A stretch of 64,000 bases of DNA from Nostoc sp. MS1. Its GTDB lineage: Bacteria; Cyanobacteriota; Cyanobacteriia; Cyanobacteriales; Nostocaceae. Of the stretch, positions 26,773-35,810 are shown piece by piece. The DNA lies in assembly GCF_019976755.1 (NCBI RefSeq), contig NZ_AP023441.1:4399501-4463500 (forward strand), read 5' to 3'. Each line of letters begins with the position of its first letter. Position 1 is the first letter of the stretch. Under the pieces are notes generated by a model. The model was given only the letters and a program-made list of their open reading frames with translations. It was not told where the DNA came from and did not search any database. The translations under genes were made by a program, and so were the position numbers.

Positions 26773-29001
26773 TTAAATGCGATCGCGGAAACCTTGTTTG
26801 CCATTTACTGAGTCATAAAGTACATCGTACTGATCAATAAAGGCGATGCTACTATTGACAACCAGAGATTGCTCTATTTGTGGGGAAAGATTCGCATTCC
26901 ATAGATTAAATCCGTTGCGGTTTCCTGGGGTAACACTATATTCAAAAATACGCGGAATCCCTACCTTGAGAGTATTTCCTGGGGCTAACCTTCCGGGTTT
27001 GAGCTTACCCATCAGCGAGGCAGATTTAAACTCAATAAAACTGGTGTTTATGCCAGTATCCACAACCATTCTGCCATTACAAGTATTATTCATGCTACTC
27101 TGGGCGATCGCTACACAAACTCCGTTAATTCTAGAGTCCCATCTATTACCAGGAACACCAGTCATTGCTGGCTGTGGAGTTAGAGAAGTTAAATTAAAAC
27201 CATTACTGTTCTGTGGTGTTAAACCAAAAATTATATTCCCGTTATTATCTCCACGATTACCTGTAATGATAAATCCATTACTTAAATTTCCAGGTAATTT
27301 CCTTAAAGGATTATAAGGCAACGACTTTTCTGAATAATTAACACCGATAATACCAGAGAAAGGTTTTCCACTTTTGGCAGAGCAATTAGGTTTTTGGGCA
27401 GTACATCGGCGGCTAGTGACGACTTGTATCGGCACAGGTTCTTCAGTAGAAATTAGACCAAACTGCACATTAGCATAAACTATTTCCCCTTCTAAAATAG
27501 TCCCATCATGTAATACATGCTTGACTACTTGACCAGTTTTATTAATAGGAGCATTGCCTAAAAATTCTTTAGGAACTCTCAATCCCGCAGACCCCGTATC
27601 CAGAAGCACACGCCTTGGACGACCGTTGGCTACTGCTAATTCGACAAAATAACCGCGATTTGTTTGAGCAACGGAACCTTTAGAATACAAAGGAAAGGAC
27701 ACAGTATTAAAACTAGGTTTTCTGGGTCGAAATTGAGAAGTATCACGCCAAGCAGGATTAGTAAATAATGCTTGAAATGTAGCCTGTCGTTGTGAAGCAG
27801 GTTCTGGCCCAAACTCCCATAGGCTTTCGTAATAAAAGAAAACCGCACCTAAACCGCGTTCTCTCGCCGCCTGTACTTTTGCCTGAATTAGCTGTATTGA
27901 AGTTGGACGATTTCGCAAACCTGTCATAATACCAATGCCAGTAGGTATTAATTGCTGTGCTTCTGTAATTTCTGGAGTGCTAATTGTTGTAATAAAACTG
28001 GACAAATCATTGCGGTAAACCTGGACTGCAAGCTCGTCTACAACACCCAAACGCACCCAATTAATCCAATCTTGTAATTGCAGTTTATATGCAAAGTCAT
28101 AGTAATTAGGTGAAACTGCAAAAATTGCATTAGGTTTTCTGGCTTTTACAGCTTGGTTTAGTCTCACCATAAAAGCTGTGATTTTATCGGCACGCCATTT
28201 TACCCAACTTTGAGCTTGAGGATTAGTAGGCGGTGGGTTTCCAGTTTCCTGAGTGTACAAGTTAACAGTGTATTTGTCATACCCAAAATCAACAGGTAAA
28301 CTCATGTGGTCGTCAAATTGAATCCCATCAGCGTTGTATTTGGTAATAATTTCTACCACAAGGTCGGTAATAAACTGCTGCACTTCTGGGTGGAAGGGAT
28401 TTAGCCATGCTACTTCACCCGCAGCTGAAATTGATGTTTGGGTTCCATCCTGTTTTTGCGTCAGCCAATTGGGCTTTTGCGATGCTAGTTCGGAAGTTAG
28501 GGGAACCATAAAACCAAACTCAAACCAAGGTATAGCCACTAAACCTTGACTACGAGCTTGATTGATGATGTCTGCAATTACATCTTGCCCTTGTGTACCT
28601 TTGAAGAAATAAGGAATACCCATACGTTGGGTAATGGCACTAGGATACTTAGTATAACCATCATTCCAAACCACAGGATAAATAGTGTTGAAATTTAACT
28701 GCCGCAATTGAGTCAAGGTTTCTTGTACTTTAGCGGGGTCTTTGAGAATATCAAAGTCATTATTCGTCAGCCATACTCCGCGAATCTCTTGGCGTGGCGA
28801 CTCGGTGAGTTGTGCGGTTACTGGAGTAAGATTCTGTAGTAAAAGTGCTGTGACAAATGATAAGGCAAATAGAACTGGCAGCAATGGGCTATGCCTTGGC
28901 GATCGCCTAAATAACCGAACAAAAAACAATTTGAGTAAAGATAATAACTTAGTTAACCAAGTGTTAACTCGGATGCTGTGGTACAAAAATTCAGTTGACA
29001 T
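26773..29001 (-). CDS. GHL10 glycosidase-like protein fused to a pepsin/retropepsin-like domain
   Basis: This 742-residue exported protein seems to join two enzymes. A hydrophobic segment (about 33-60) leads to a GHL10/DUF187-type TIM barrel: EIRGVWLTNNDFDI, NTIYPVVWNDG, DGIQFDDHMSLP and AVSPNYYDF. From about residue 430 a second module has VLLDTGSAGLRVP and later MVVDTGINTSFIEF, two DTG boxes spaced as in pepsin-like or DUF3443-like aspartic proteases. GHL10 proteins are thought to cleave envelope glycans. The ATG at 29001 is preferred over 29082 because it gives a normal signal sequence. Activity of either half is untested. Confidence 0.85.
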   Translation of the reverse strand: MSTEFLYHSIRVNTWLTKLLSLLKLFFVRLFRRSPRHSPLLPVLFALSFVTALLLQNLTPVTAQLTESPRQEIRGVWLTNNDFDILKDPAKVQETLTQLRQLNFNTIYPVVWNDGYTKYPSAITQRMGIPYFFKGTQGQDVIADIINQARSQGLVAIPWFEFGFMVPLTSELASQKPNWLTQKQDGTQTSISAAGEVAWLNPFHPEVQQFITDLVVEIITKYNADGIQFDDHMSLPVDFGYDKYTVNLYTQETGNPPPTNPQAQSWVKWRADKITAFMVRLNQAVKARKPNAIFAVSPNYYDFAYKLQLQDWINWVRLGVVDELAVQVYRNDLSSFITTISTPEITEAQQLIPTGIGIMTGLRNRPTSIQLIQAKVQAARERGLGAVFFYYESLWEFGPEPASQRQATFQALFTNPAWRDTSQFRPRKPSFNTVSFPLYSKGSVAQTNRGYFVELAVANGRPRRVLLDTGSAGLRVPKEFLGNAPINKTGQVVKHVLHDGTILEGEIVYANVQFGLISTEEPVPIQVVTSRRCTAQKPNCSAKSGKPFSGIIGVNYSEKSLPYNPLRKLPGNLSNGFIITGNRGDNNGNIIFGLTPQNSNGFNLTSLTPQPAMTGVPGNRWDSRINGVCVAIAQSSMNNTCNGRMVVDTGINTSFIEFKSASLMGKLKPGRLAPGNTLKVGIPRIFEYSVTPGNRNGFNLWNANLSPQIEQSLVVNSSIAFIDQYDVLYDSVNGKQGFRDRI

Positions 29002-29216
29002 TACTGGCTCAAGATAAATCCTTAATTGAGAACGTTTGCTGCAAGGCAGTCCTAAATAGTTTGTAATAAAGACTTCCGTCATGAAAAAAATCAGGGCTAA
29101 AGTCCCGGCTACGAACTTGACGTAATTAATAGCTCAGGAGTGCCAAGTTAGAATTTTAACTGGGACGGTATACTACTCTTCTAAGATTTCAGATCGATCA
29201 GACCTTTATCCTTACT

Positions 29217-30671
29217 ATGACTTTAGTTATCGCTGGGGAACGTAGCGGAGTGGGTAAGACAACAGTCACCCTCACCCTTTTAGCATCTTTATCTCGACGC
29301 AGTGCCAGTGTGCAGTCCTTCAAAGTCGGCCCAGACTATATCGACCCTATGTTTCACAGTTATGTAACTGGTCATGCTTGCCGCAATTTAGACCCAGTAT
29401 TAACTTCAGAAGCTTACGTTCAACAATGCTTTGTTCATCATGCTCAAGAGAGTGAATATGCTTTAGTTGAGGGGGTTATGGGGTTATTTGATGGAGTAGG
29501 GAGTGAGGGAGAAATCAATTCAAAACTTAGTACTGACTTTGCTAGTACTGCTCATGTGGCACGGCTGTTAGATGTGCCTGTAGTCTTGGTGATTGATTGT
29601 AGCCGCTTGTCGGGTTCTGTAGCAGCGATTGCTCACGGTTATTGTTCTTTTGACCCCAGGCTGAAAATAGCTGGGTTGGTATTAAATCGTGTAGGCAGCG
29701 ATCGCCATCTGTCGTTACTAAAAGATTCCCTTAAACCCTTGCAATTACCAATACTGGGTGTACTGCGTCGCCAAGATGACATCACCATTCCTGATCGCCA
29801 TCTAGGTTTAATTCCCACCGCCGAACTCCCAGAATTAGATGCGGTAATCAATCGCCTAGCTGACTTAGGTGACACCTGTTTCGATTGGCAAAGGTTATTA
29901 CCTCTATTGGAGGCAGGAGGCAGGAGGCAGGAGGTAGGAGGTAAAAGGCAGGAGTTAGAAGGCAGAAGTGAATTATTATCCCCCTCATCTCCCACCCTGC
30001 GGGAAGCTAAAGCTACATCTCCCTCATCTCCCAAAATCGCCATAGCCCGCGATCGCGCTTTTAATTTCTACTACCAAGACAATCTTGATTTGTTGCAAAA
30101 GCTGGGGGCTGAACTGGTGTTTTGGAGTCCTTTAACGGATGAGGAACTACCGTCAGGTGTACAGGGGATGTATTTTGGGGGCGGTTTCCCAGAAGTTTTT
30201 GCCCAGCAACTTGCCGAAAACGGCAGCGCTCGTCACTCTGTAAAACAAGCTATTTTGGCAGGAATGCCCACAATTGCCGAATGTGGAGGATTGATGTATC
30301 TGTGTGAGCAAATTGTAGATTTTGATGGTAAATCTTGGCCGATGGTAGGAATATTACCCTCATCTGCGGCTATGGGTAGACGTTTAACTTTAGGCTATCG
30401 TCGTGCTGTGGCTTTGCAAGATAGCTTGTTAGTAAATGCAGGTACAAAGATTTACGGGCATGAATTTCATCGCTCAAGCTTGATTACACCACCTACTCAG
30501 CCCTTATTTGAAACTTACCGCTACGATTCCTCAGAAGATATGGGACTTGAAGGATGGAGTTTACCTAAAAATATTCATGCTTCCTACATTCATCTTCATT
30601 GGGGAGAGAGTATAGAGATTCCCCTGCGGTTTATTCAGCAGTGTAGTTTAGTGCTGAGTCATGAGTGGTGA
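29217..30671 (+). CDS. cobB: Cobyrinate a,c-diamide synthase (CobB/CbiA)
   Basis: CobB/CbiA amidates cobyrinate in cobalamin synthesis using glutamine and ATP. The N-terminal ATP-binding domain starts VIAGERSGVGKTTVT (P-loop) and has VGPDYIDP and VEGVMGLFDG. The C-terminal class I glutaminase-like domain has YFGGGFPE and the active-site Cys in IAECGGLMYL. Between the domains about 36 residues (roughly 231-272) are encoded by a GGCAGGAGG/CATCTCCC repeat tract that looks like intergenic repeat DNA in frame. It lies upstream of the HU gene. No cobalamin riboswitch is visible before it. Confidence 0.94.
   Translation: MTLVIAGERSGVGKTTVTLTLLASLSRRSASVQSFKVGPDYIDPMFHSYVTGHACRNLDPVLTSEAYVQQCFVHHAQESEYALVEGVMGLFDGVGSEGEINSKLSTDFASTAHVARLLDVPVVLVIDCSRLSGSVAAIAHGYCSFDPRLKIAGLVLNRVGSDRHLSLLKDSLKPLQLPILGVLRRQDDITIPDRHLGLIPTAELPELDAVINRLADLGDTCFDWQRLLPLLEAGGRRQEVGGKRQELEGRSELLSPSSPTLREAKATSPSSPKIAIARDRAFNFYYQDNLDLLQKLGAELVFWSPLTDEELPSGVQGMYFGGGFPEVFAQQLAENGSARHSVKQAILAGMPTIAECGGLMYLCEQIVDFDGKSWPMVGILPSSAAMGRRLTLGYRRAVALQDSLLVNAGTKIYGHEFHRSSLITPPTQPLFETYRYDSSEDMGLEGWSLPKNIHASYIHLHWGESIEIPLRFIQQCSLVLSHEW
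29909..30034 (+). repeat. Short tandem repeat tract inside cobB coding sequence
   Basis: GGCAGGAGGCAGGAGG units, then a CCTCATCTCCCACC tract repeated as CCTCATCTCCCAAA. Such units normally sit between genes in this genome. Here they keep frame and fall in the interdomain linker. Confidence 0.75.
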
Positions 30672-31255
30672 GTGCTGAGTAAAAGTTTCTAACCTCCTAC
30701 TTCCCATTTTTTGTTAATATTTTGTTACAAATTGCCATAGCGATCGCCTTATAGCTCTTGCTGTGTCTGCCAAGGATTAACCTTAGTCACAAAACTTAAC
30801 ATTTAGTCTTTAAGTGGTCTAAACTGTTGTTCTGAAGCTACAAAACAAAATGGTTGATTTAAAGCTGTCATCCTTTGTCAGTAAGGTTTTCACTAATTTA
30901 CAAGCAGCCATTTTGAATTTTGAATTTTGAATTTTGAATTGCCAAAGTTACTCTAGCCACAAGGGTATTTACTAGGTATTTTTTCCTACTTTTGCCGTAG
31001 TTTTGAGGGTAACAATGAGGCAAAAAATAAAAAAAATCCCGAAATCCATATAAATTAATGGTTTCATCTATCCACTTCTGGCTTGAACACCTTAGAATGA
31101 TTCATTGAAAAGTAGAGCCGATGGGATGTACAGCCATTTTGAGTATAAATACTCCCAAAGGAAGACTTTTGTATCTCTCCAAACAGAGATTTCAGTACAG
31201 ATGCGACAAAGTGCATTCGTACTGAATATCGAGTAAACATTACAAGGAGTTCCAA
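30672..31255. other. Intergenic region upstream of the HU gene
   Basis: This 584-bp gap holds TTTTGAA heptamers (30913-30941), a HIP1 site and an AT-rich block, and presumably the HU promoter with a long leader. AAGGAG at 31244-31249 is the ribosome-binding site. No gene is evident. Confidence 0.5.
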
Positions 31256-31540
31256 ATGAACAAAGGTGAATTGGTTGATGCAGTAGCTGAAAAGGCGAGT
31301 GTAACTAAAAAACAAGCTGATGCCGTCTTAACAGCCGCTTTGGAAACGATTATTGAAGCTGTTTCTTCTGGCGATAAAGTAACGCTAGTAGGATTTGGTT
31401 CATTTGAATCACGGGAACGTAAAGCTCGTGAAGGTCGTAACCCCAAAACTAACGAAAAGATGGAGATTCCAGCGACAAGGGTTCCTGCTTTCTCCGCAGG
31501 TAAATTGTTTAGAGAAAAAGTAGCACCCCCAAAAGCGTAG
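31256..31540 (+). CDS. hanA: HU-family DNA-binding protein
   Basis: HU is a dimeric nucleoid protein that bends DNA. The 94-residue protein is a full HU: MNKGELVDAVAEKASV at the start, the VTLVGFGSFESRERKAREGRNP arm region and the conserved IPATRVPAFSAGK end. In Anabaena the HU gene hanA is needed for heterocyst differentiation. I use that symbol because sequence and neighbourhood fit, from memory. The ribosome-binding site AAGGAG is well placed. It is followed 26 bases later by the CobD-type gene. Confidence 0.93.
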   Translation: MNKGELVDAVAEKASVTKKQADAVLTAALETIIEAVSSGDKVTLVGFGSFESRERKAREGRNPKTNEKMEIPATRVPAFSAGKLFREKVAPPKA

Positions 31541-31566
31541 GTTCTACTGTTAGGAAGCTTAATTTG

Positions 31567-32664
31567 ATGCGGCAACCATCTCATGGGGGAAATTTAGCTT
31601 GGGCAGCAGCATTAGCTGGCTGTTCTGCGGATGCAATTGTGGATTTTTCCGCAAGCATTAGCCCGTTGGGGCCGCCTCAAAGTGCGATCGCTGCTATTTG
31701 TTCACAAATTAGTAATCTCAGGCATTATCCAGACCCTGATTACAGTGAACTGAGACTAGCTCTAGGTCATTTCCATGAATTACCTATAGAGTGGATTCTG
31801 CCGGGCAATGGTTCAGCAGAATTACTTACCCTCGCAGGTAGGGAATTAGCTCAATTAGCAGCAACAATTTTACTAACTCCAGCCTTTGGTGATTACTACC
31901 GAACCTTAATGGCCTACAATGCCAAAGTCCTGGAGTTTCCCCTTCTTAGTGCTGAGAGACGAGTACTGAGGGACGAGTACCAATTACCACAACTCATCAG
32001 CCCCGCTACCGCTAACAGCACTCATTACGCTTTATTACTGAACAATCCCCACAACCCAACAGGAAAGCTATTTACACGCGAGGCAATTTTGCCTTTATTA
32101 TCACAGTTTGCTTTGGTGGTGGTGGATGAAGCATTTATGGATTTTGTCGCACCAGATGAGGAACAAAGCCTGATTCCGGTGGTACAAGAATATCCCAACT
32201 TAGTAGTATTGCGATCGCTCACAAAATTCTATAGTCTCCCCGGACTGAGATTAGGATATGCGATCGCTCACCCCGACCGTTTGCAAAAATGGCAGTTGTG
32301 GCGTGACCCCTGGCCTGTCAACACCTTGGCGGCGGCGGCGGCCATAGCTGCCCTTACGGATAGAGATTTTCAACAACAAACTTGGCAGTGGCTACCACCA
32401 GCACGCCAAGAATTATTTCAAGGATTAACCGCCATCCCAGGATTACAACCCCTCCCCAGCGCCGCCAACTATTTATTAGTGGAGACACAACAATCGAGTT
32501 TGCAGTTACAGCAAAAATTACTCCAACAACACCAGATTTTAATCCGAGATTGTCTAAGCTTTAAAGAACTAGGCGATCGCTTTTTCCGCACAGCCGTCCG
32601 TTCCCACACCGATAACCAACGCCTATTAACAGCCATTAAATCAGTGCTGAGTGCTGAGTTGTAA
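31567..32664 (+). CDS. cobD: Threonine-phosphate decarboxylase (CobD-type PLP enzyme)
   Basis: This fold-type I PLP enzyme makes aminopropanol phosphate for the cobalamin nucleotide loop. Signatures are VDFSASISPLGPP near the N-terminus, LPGNGSAELLTL, LNNPHNPTG, VVDEAFMDF (Asp for the pyridine nitrogen) and the Schiff-base Lys in SLTKFYSLPGLRLGYA. The ATG at 31567 is preferred over the TTG at 31564. Part of the coding sequence (31947-32025) looks like intergenic repeat DNA, and the last residues are encoded by AGTGCTGAGTGCTGAG repeats. Histidinol-phosphate aminotransferase is the main alternative, but cobB nearby supports CobD. Confidence 0.86.
   Translation: MRQPSHGGNLAWAAALAGCSADAIVDFSASISPLGPPQSAIAAICSQISNLRHYPDPDYSELRLALGHFHELPIEWILPGNGSAELLTLAGRELAQLAATILLTPAFGDYYRTLMAYNAKVLEFPLLSAERRVLRDEYQLPQLISPATANSTHYALLLNNPHNPTGKLFTREAILPLLSQFALVVVDEAFMDFVAPDEEQSLIPVVQEYPNLVVLRSLTKFYSLPGLRLGYAIAHPDRLQKWQLWRDPWPVNTLAAAAAIAALTDRDFQQQTWQWLPPARQELFQGLTAIPGLQPLPSAANYLLVETQQSSLQLQQKLLQQHQILIRDCLSFKELGDRFFRTAVRSHTDNQRLLTAIKSVLSAEL
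32003..32025 (-). repeat. 23-bp repeat inside the CobD-type gene
   Basis: Reverse complement of the 23 bases at 10270-10292, which is intergenic. Upstream bases 31947-31980 also resemble GTGCTGAG/GACGAGTACT repeats. Confidence 0.75.
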
Positions 32665-32713
32665 GTCAGGAGTGTTGACTATGGACTATGGACTAATGAC
32701 CAATGACAATTGA
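32640..32713. repeat. Tandem repeats spanning a stop and a start codon
   Basis: GTGCTGA units encode the end of the CobD-type protein. GACTATGGACTATGGACTAATGACCAATGAC then runs into the start codon of the oxidoreductase at 32703, leaving no separate ribosome-binding site. Confidence 0.75.
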
Positions 32714-34172
32714 TTACGATGTCGTGATTATTGGCGGCAGTCTTGCGGGGCGCTATGCTGCCTTAACTGCCACACAACTAAGAGCTAAAGTGGCATTAGT
32801 TGAGCCTCAGCTAAATAACAGCGTAATTTTTCACCAAGCCATCAGTGAGGTTGCTAACCTTGCCCAAAAATCCCGTGATTTGGCTGGTTTTGGTATTAAT
32901 ACTATACACGCTGATACTGCCGAAAAGTGCCAAATCTCTGTAGCATGGACAGAAGCATTGCGATCGGCGCAAGGTGTTGTTGCTAATATCCAAGAACAAA
33001 CATCACTAGCTAACTTGGCAGCACAAGGAGTTGATGTCATTGTTGAAAGTGGTCAATTTGAAACTACCCCTCATTTAGCATTTGCTATTAATCAGCGTTT
33101 ACTAAGAGGTCGTACTTACTTACTCGCCACTGGTTCTCTCTCAGCAACTCCTCAAATTGAAGGACTACAAGCTACTGGCTACCTAACACCTACCAATCTT
33201 TGGCAATATCTACATAAGCAAGCTTTCCAATCTCCAGAACTACCTAAAAATTGGGTAATTATTGGTAGTAGTCCTCAAAGTATTGAAATATCACAAACTT
33301 TAGCAAAGTTGGGTTGCAACGTGACTTTGGTAGTTAAGTCTCCTCATCTTCTACCTCATCTCGACCCGGAAATTGCCCAATTGCTGCAAGCACAGTTAGA
33401 AGCTGATGGTGTGCGGGTGCTGACTCAAAAAGTAGTCACGCAAGTTATGCGCATTGAGGATAAAAAATGGATTCAAGCTGGAGAAAAAGCTATTGAAACT
33501 GATGAGATTGTAGTAGCTATAGGACAGCAACCAAACATAGCATCTTTAAATTTGCCACAGGTCGGGGTGAAATGGCATCAGCATCGTTTACTCGTCAATG
33601 ATCAACTACAAACTACTAATCGCCGAATTTATGCTTGTGGGGATGTCATTGGTGGTTACGACTTACCCAACATTGCTAATTACGAAGCCAGAATTGCCCT
33701 CAACAATGCTCTATTTTTTCCCAGGTTAAAGGTTGATTACCGACCTATTCCTTGGGCAATATTATCTTCCCCAACCCTAGCGCAAGTAGGTTTGACGGAA
33801 AATCAAGCAAACCGACAATTTAACAAACAAGAAGCTTTAATTTTACAAAATTACTATAAATCAATAGCAGCATCACAACTCAGGAATGAAATCAGTGGTG
33901 TTTGTAAGTTAGTTGTGAGGCGCAACGGTGAGATTTTAGGCGCAACTATATTTGGTGCAGAAGCTGGAGATTTAATTAATATCATTGCGTTAGCTATCTC
34001 TAGGAATATTTCGATTCAAGATTTAGCTAATTTATCTACTATTTATCCCAGTTTTTCGGAAATTATAGACCAAACAGCAAATCAGTTTAGTCAGCAGAAG
34101 TTAAATAACAACTCGGCTCGACAAGAATGGTTAGATGACTTCTTTCAATTGCGCCGTAATTGGAATTTATAG
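32703..34172 (+). CDS. FAD/NAD(P)-dependent oxidoreductase without redox cysteines
   Basis: The 489-residue protein has the two-dinucleotide-binding layout of the dihydrolipoamide dehydrogenase/mercuric reductase family. The FAD loop is VVIIGGSLAGRYAA, the NAD(P) domain starts WVIIGSSPQSIEIS, RIYACGDVIGGYDLPNIA is the second FAD motif, and a C-terminal dimerisation domain includes GVCKLVVRRNGEILGATIFG. Where active family members have CxxxxC after the first strand, this one reads EPQLNNSVIFHQAIS, so the disulfide is missing. It may reduce a small molecule directly. The start codon lies within a repeat tract. The family call is firm; the substrate is unknown. Confidence 0.86.
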   Translation: MTIDYDVVIIGGSLAGRYAALTATQLRAKVALVEPQLNNSVIFHQAISEVANLAQKSRDLAGFGINTIHADTAEKCQISVAWTEALRSAQGVVANIQEQTSLANLAAQGVDVIVESGQFETTPHLAFAINQRLLRGRTYLLATGSLSATPQIEGLQATGYLTPTNLWQYLHKQAFQSPELPKNWVIIGSSPQSIEISQTLAKLGCNVTLVVKSPHLLPHLDPEIAQLLQAQLEADGVRVLTQKVVTQVMRIEDKKWIQAGEKAIETDEIVVAIGQQPNIASLNLPQVGVKWHQHRLLVNDQLQTTNRRIYACGDVIGGYDLPNIANYEARIALNNALFFPRLKVDYRPIPWAILSSPTLAQVGLTENQANRQFNKQEALILQNYYKSIAASQLRNEISGVCKLVVRRNGEILGATIFGAEAGDLINIIALAISRNISIQDLANLSTIYPSFSEIIDQTANQFSQQKLNNNSARQEWLDDFFQLRRNWNL

Positions 34173-34432
34173 TTTATCTGATATTCTTCTTGGTTAAAAA
34201 TCATACTTATAGAAAGTTTAAAGAAATAGTGATTTGTTATCTATACAACATTGTTTTTTTCGGTTTATCACTATATATTATGTAAAGCTTTTCTACAAAA
34301 CCTTGTATATTCTAAGGCGAGTAACACAGTCATCAAGATTTGCTTTTGAGAGTATAAGTAGAACAAGGTGAAAAAACCAAAGTGTGTAAAGATAAGTAAA
34401 TACATAAATGTGTCTACCAAGGTAACAGGGAT

Positions 34433-34915
34433 ATGGGCAGCCGTTTAAGGGTATTTCTGACTCCTAAGCAAGATAAAATTTTGTTCAACCTGAGAACGGC
34501 AGATGTACCCCAGAAAGTGAAAGACCGAGCCGAAGTGATCAGATTAAGCGCACATGGTTGGTACGTAGAGAAGATAGCAGATCACTTTGACTGGACTGCC
34601 CAAACAGTAAGAGAAGTTTTGCATAGATGGGAAAAACAAGGTCTAGAAGGACTGTGGGAGAAAGCAGGGCGGGGAGGAAAATCAAGGTGGGCAGAAGCTG
34701 ACATGGCGTTCTTAGAAAAATGCTTGGAGCAAGAACCACGTACATATAATAGTGTTCAATTAGCCCAAAAATTAGAGCAAGAACGCTCCGTGAAATTGAG
34801 TCCTGACTGGTTAAGGCAGGTACTCAAAAAAAGGGGGTCATTTGGAAGCGAACTAGAAAAAGCCACAAAGGAAAGCAAGACAAAGTATTGCAGCAAATCA
34901 AACAGGCAGACTTAG
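34433..34915 (+). CDS. IS630-type transposase, first frame (DNA-binding part)
   Basis: This frame encodes the helix-turn-helix part of an IS630 transposase (RAEVIRLSAHGWYVEKIADHFDWTAQTVREVLHRW and a second HTH towards EKCLEQEPRTYNS). The frame leaves family similarity after LKK at 34831 and runs into non-family residues. A run of seven A followed by five G at 34826-34837 is a plausible slippage site. A -1 shift there gives LKKKGVIWKRTRKS and joins the second frame, for a product of about 351 residues. Confidence 0.88.
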   Translation: MGSRLRVFLTPKQDKILFNLRTADVPQKVKDRAEVIRLSAHGWYVEKIADHFDWTAQTVREVLHRWEKQGLEGLWEKAGRGGKSRWAEADMAFLEKCLEQEPRTYNSVQLAQKLEQERSVKLSPDWLRQVLKKRGSFGSELEKATKESKTKYCSKSNRQT

Positions 34916-35487
34916 AGATGTTGGAATTATCTGCTGCTGCTGGAGAAATCGATTTAAAGTATATGGATGAATCAGGGTTTTGTGCCTGGAGTGAACCCAG
35001 TTACAGTTACTACTTCCGAGGTCAGCAAAAACGCCTGGAGCAGAGTAAGCGTCGGGGTCGAAGGTTAAGTATTATTGGGTTTCTTCAACCCCTAATTAGT
35101 TTTGTGTACGGTCTAGTGATTGGTGGCGTTTCACGCAAATCCTATATTCAAATGATGGAGCTTGAAGCACTTGAAGCCCAAAAAGCAGGTCGTATCAGAG
35201 TCATCGTTCAGGACAACGGCCCGATACATCGGTGCAAAGAAGTTCAGCAATTATGGACAAAGTGGGAAGAGATGGGTTTGTACATCTTCTTTTTACCTAA
35301 ATATTGCTCAGAGATGAATCCAATTGAATTGGAGTGGCAACACCTGAAAAAAAATGAACTAGCTTCTCAAAGTTTTGAGGATGAATTAGACCTTGCCTAT
35401 GCTGTCATTGATGGAGTTCAAAATAGAGGAGAAAAGGGAAACTACAGTACGCAACGTGTAAAATTTAACTCTTATTCTTCTGCTTAA
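34888..35487 (+). CDS. IS630-type transposase, second frame (catalytic part)
   Basis: The catalytic DDE domain: first Asp in KYMDESGFCAW, second in VIVQDNGPIHRC, Glu in LPKYCSEMNPIELEWQHLKK. All three residues are present. The frame is open well upstream of this ATG, to the A7G5 slip site at 34826, so the real product is the fusion with the first frame. The same layout is known for IS630-family elements, so this need not be a pseudogene. Confidence 0.88.
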   Translation: MQQIKQADLEMLELSAAAGEIDLKYMDESGFCAWSEPSYSYYFRGQQKRLEQSKRRGRRLSIIGFLQPLISFVYGLVIGGVSRKSYIQMMELEALEAQKAGRIRVIVQDNGPIHRCKEVQQLWTKWEEMGLYIFFLPKYCSEMNPIELEWQHLKKNELASQSFEDELDLAYAVIDGVQNRGEKGNYSTQRVKFNSYSSA

Positions 35488-35507
35488 TTCTTTGTTACAT
35501 ACTTATA

Positions 35508-35810
35508 AATTTTCTCCACGACTTACTTAGACTAGTGTTTATACTCGCTTTTTTTCTTCAATATGTAGCAACTAATAGAACTGTTTAAAAGTGGATGACT
35601 TAAATTCCTGGCTGGGGAGAGGCTGAAAAACTTGATTATTGTATACCAAATAAAACGACGTAAAAAACCGAACTATGTAAACAATAGTGAAATAGGCTAG
35701 AGCCTTCTTCGCTCCTGCTTGGTTAATTTCGACTACCGCCTAGCCGAACCACCACTGCCTTCTGCTATATTGTCTTTGCTATATTTTTGTAGCGAAAAAG
35801 GAATTTTGAT
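35508..35810. other. Intergenic region after the IS630-type element
   Basis: About 300 bp upstream of the binding-protein gene, AT-rich, with AAAAAGGAATTTTGAT (ribosome-binding site) just before the start. No clear operator. Confidence 0.45.

Larger units (their letters stand above)
34355..35505 (+). mobile_element. IS630-type insertion sequence
   Basis: The element is about 1151 bp. Its ends are imperfect inverted repeats: TAAGTAGAACAAGG at the left and, in complement, TAAGTATGTAACAAAG at the right. Both are flanked by TA (34353-34354 and 35506-35507), the target duplicated by IS630/Tc1-mariner elements. Two overlapping frames make one transposase by -1 shift. The left boundary is less certain than the right. 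Confidence 0.82.

Noticed and set aside
29083..29216. Cobalamin riboswitch before cobB
   Set aside because: I looked for the conserved B12-box pattern here and before cbiM and cbtB and found none; a covariance search would be decisive.
31064..31315. Minus-strand frame overlapping the HU start
   Set aside because: Lies across the HU leader and start; AT-rich, without family-like sequence.
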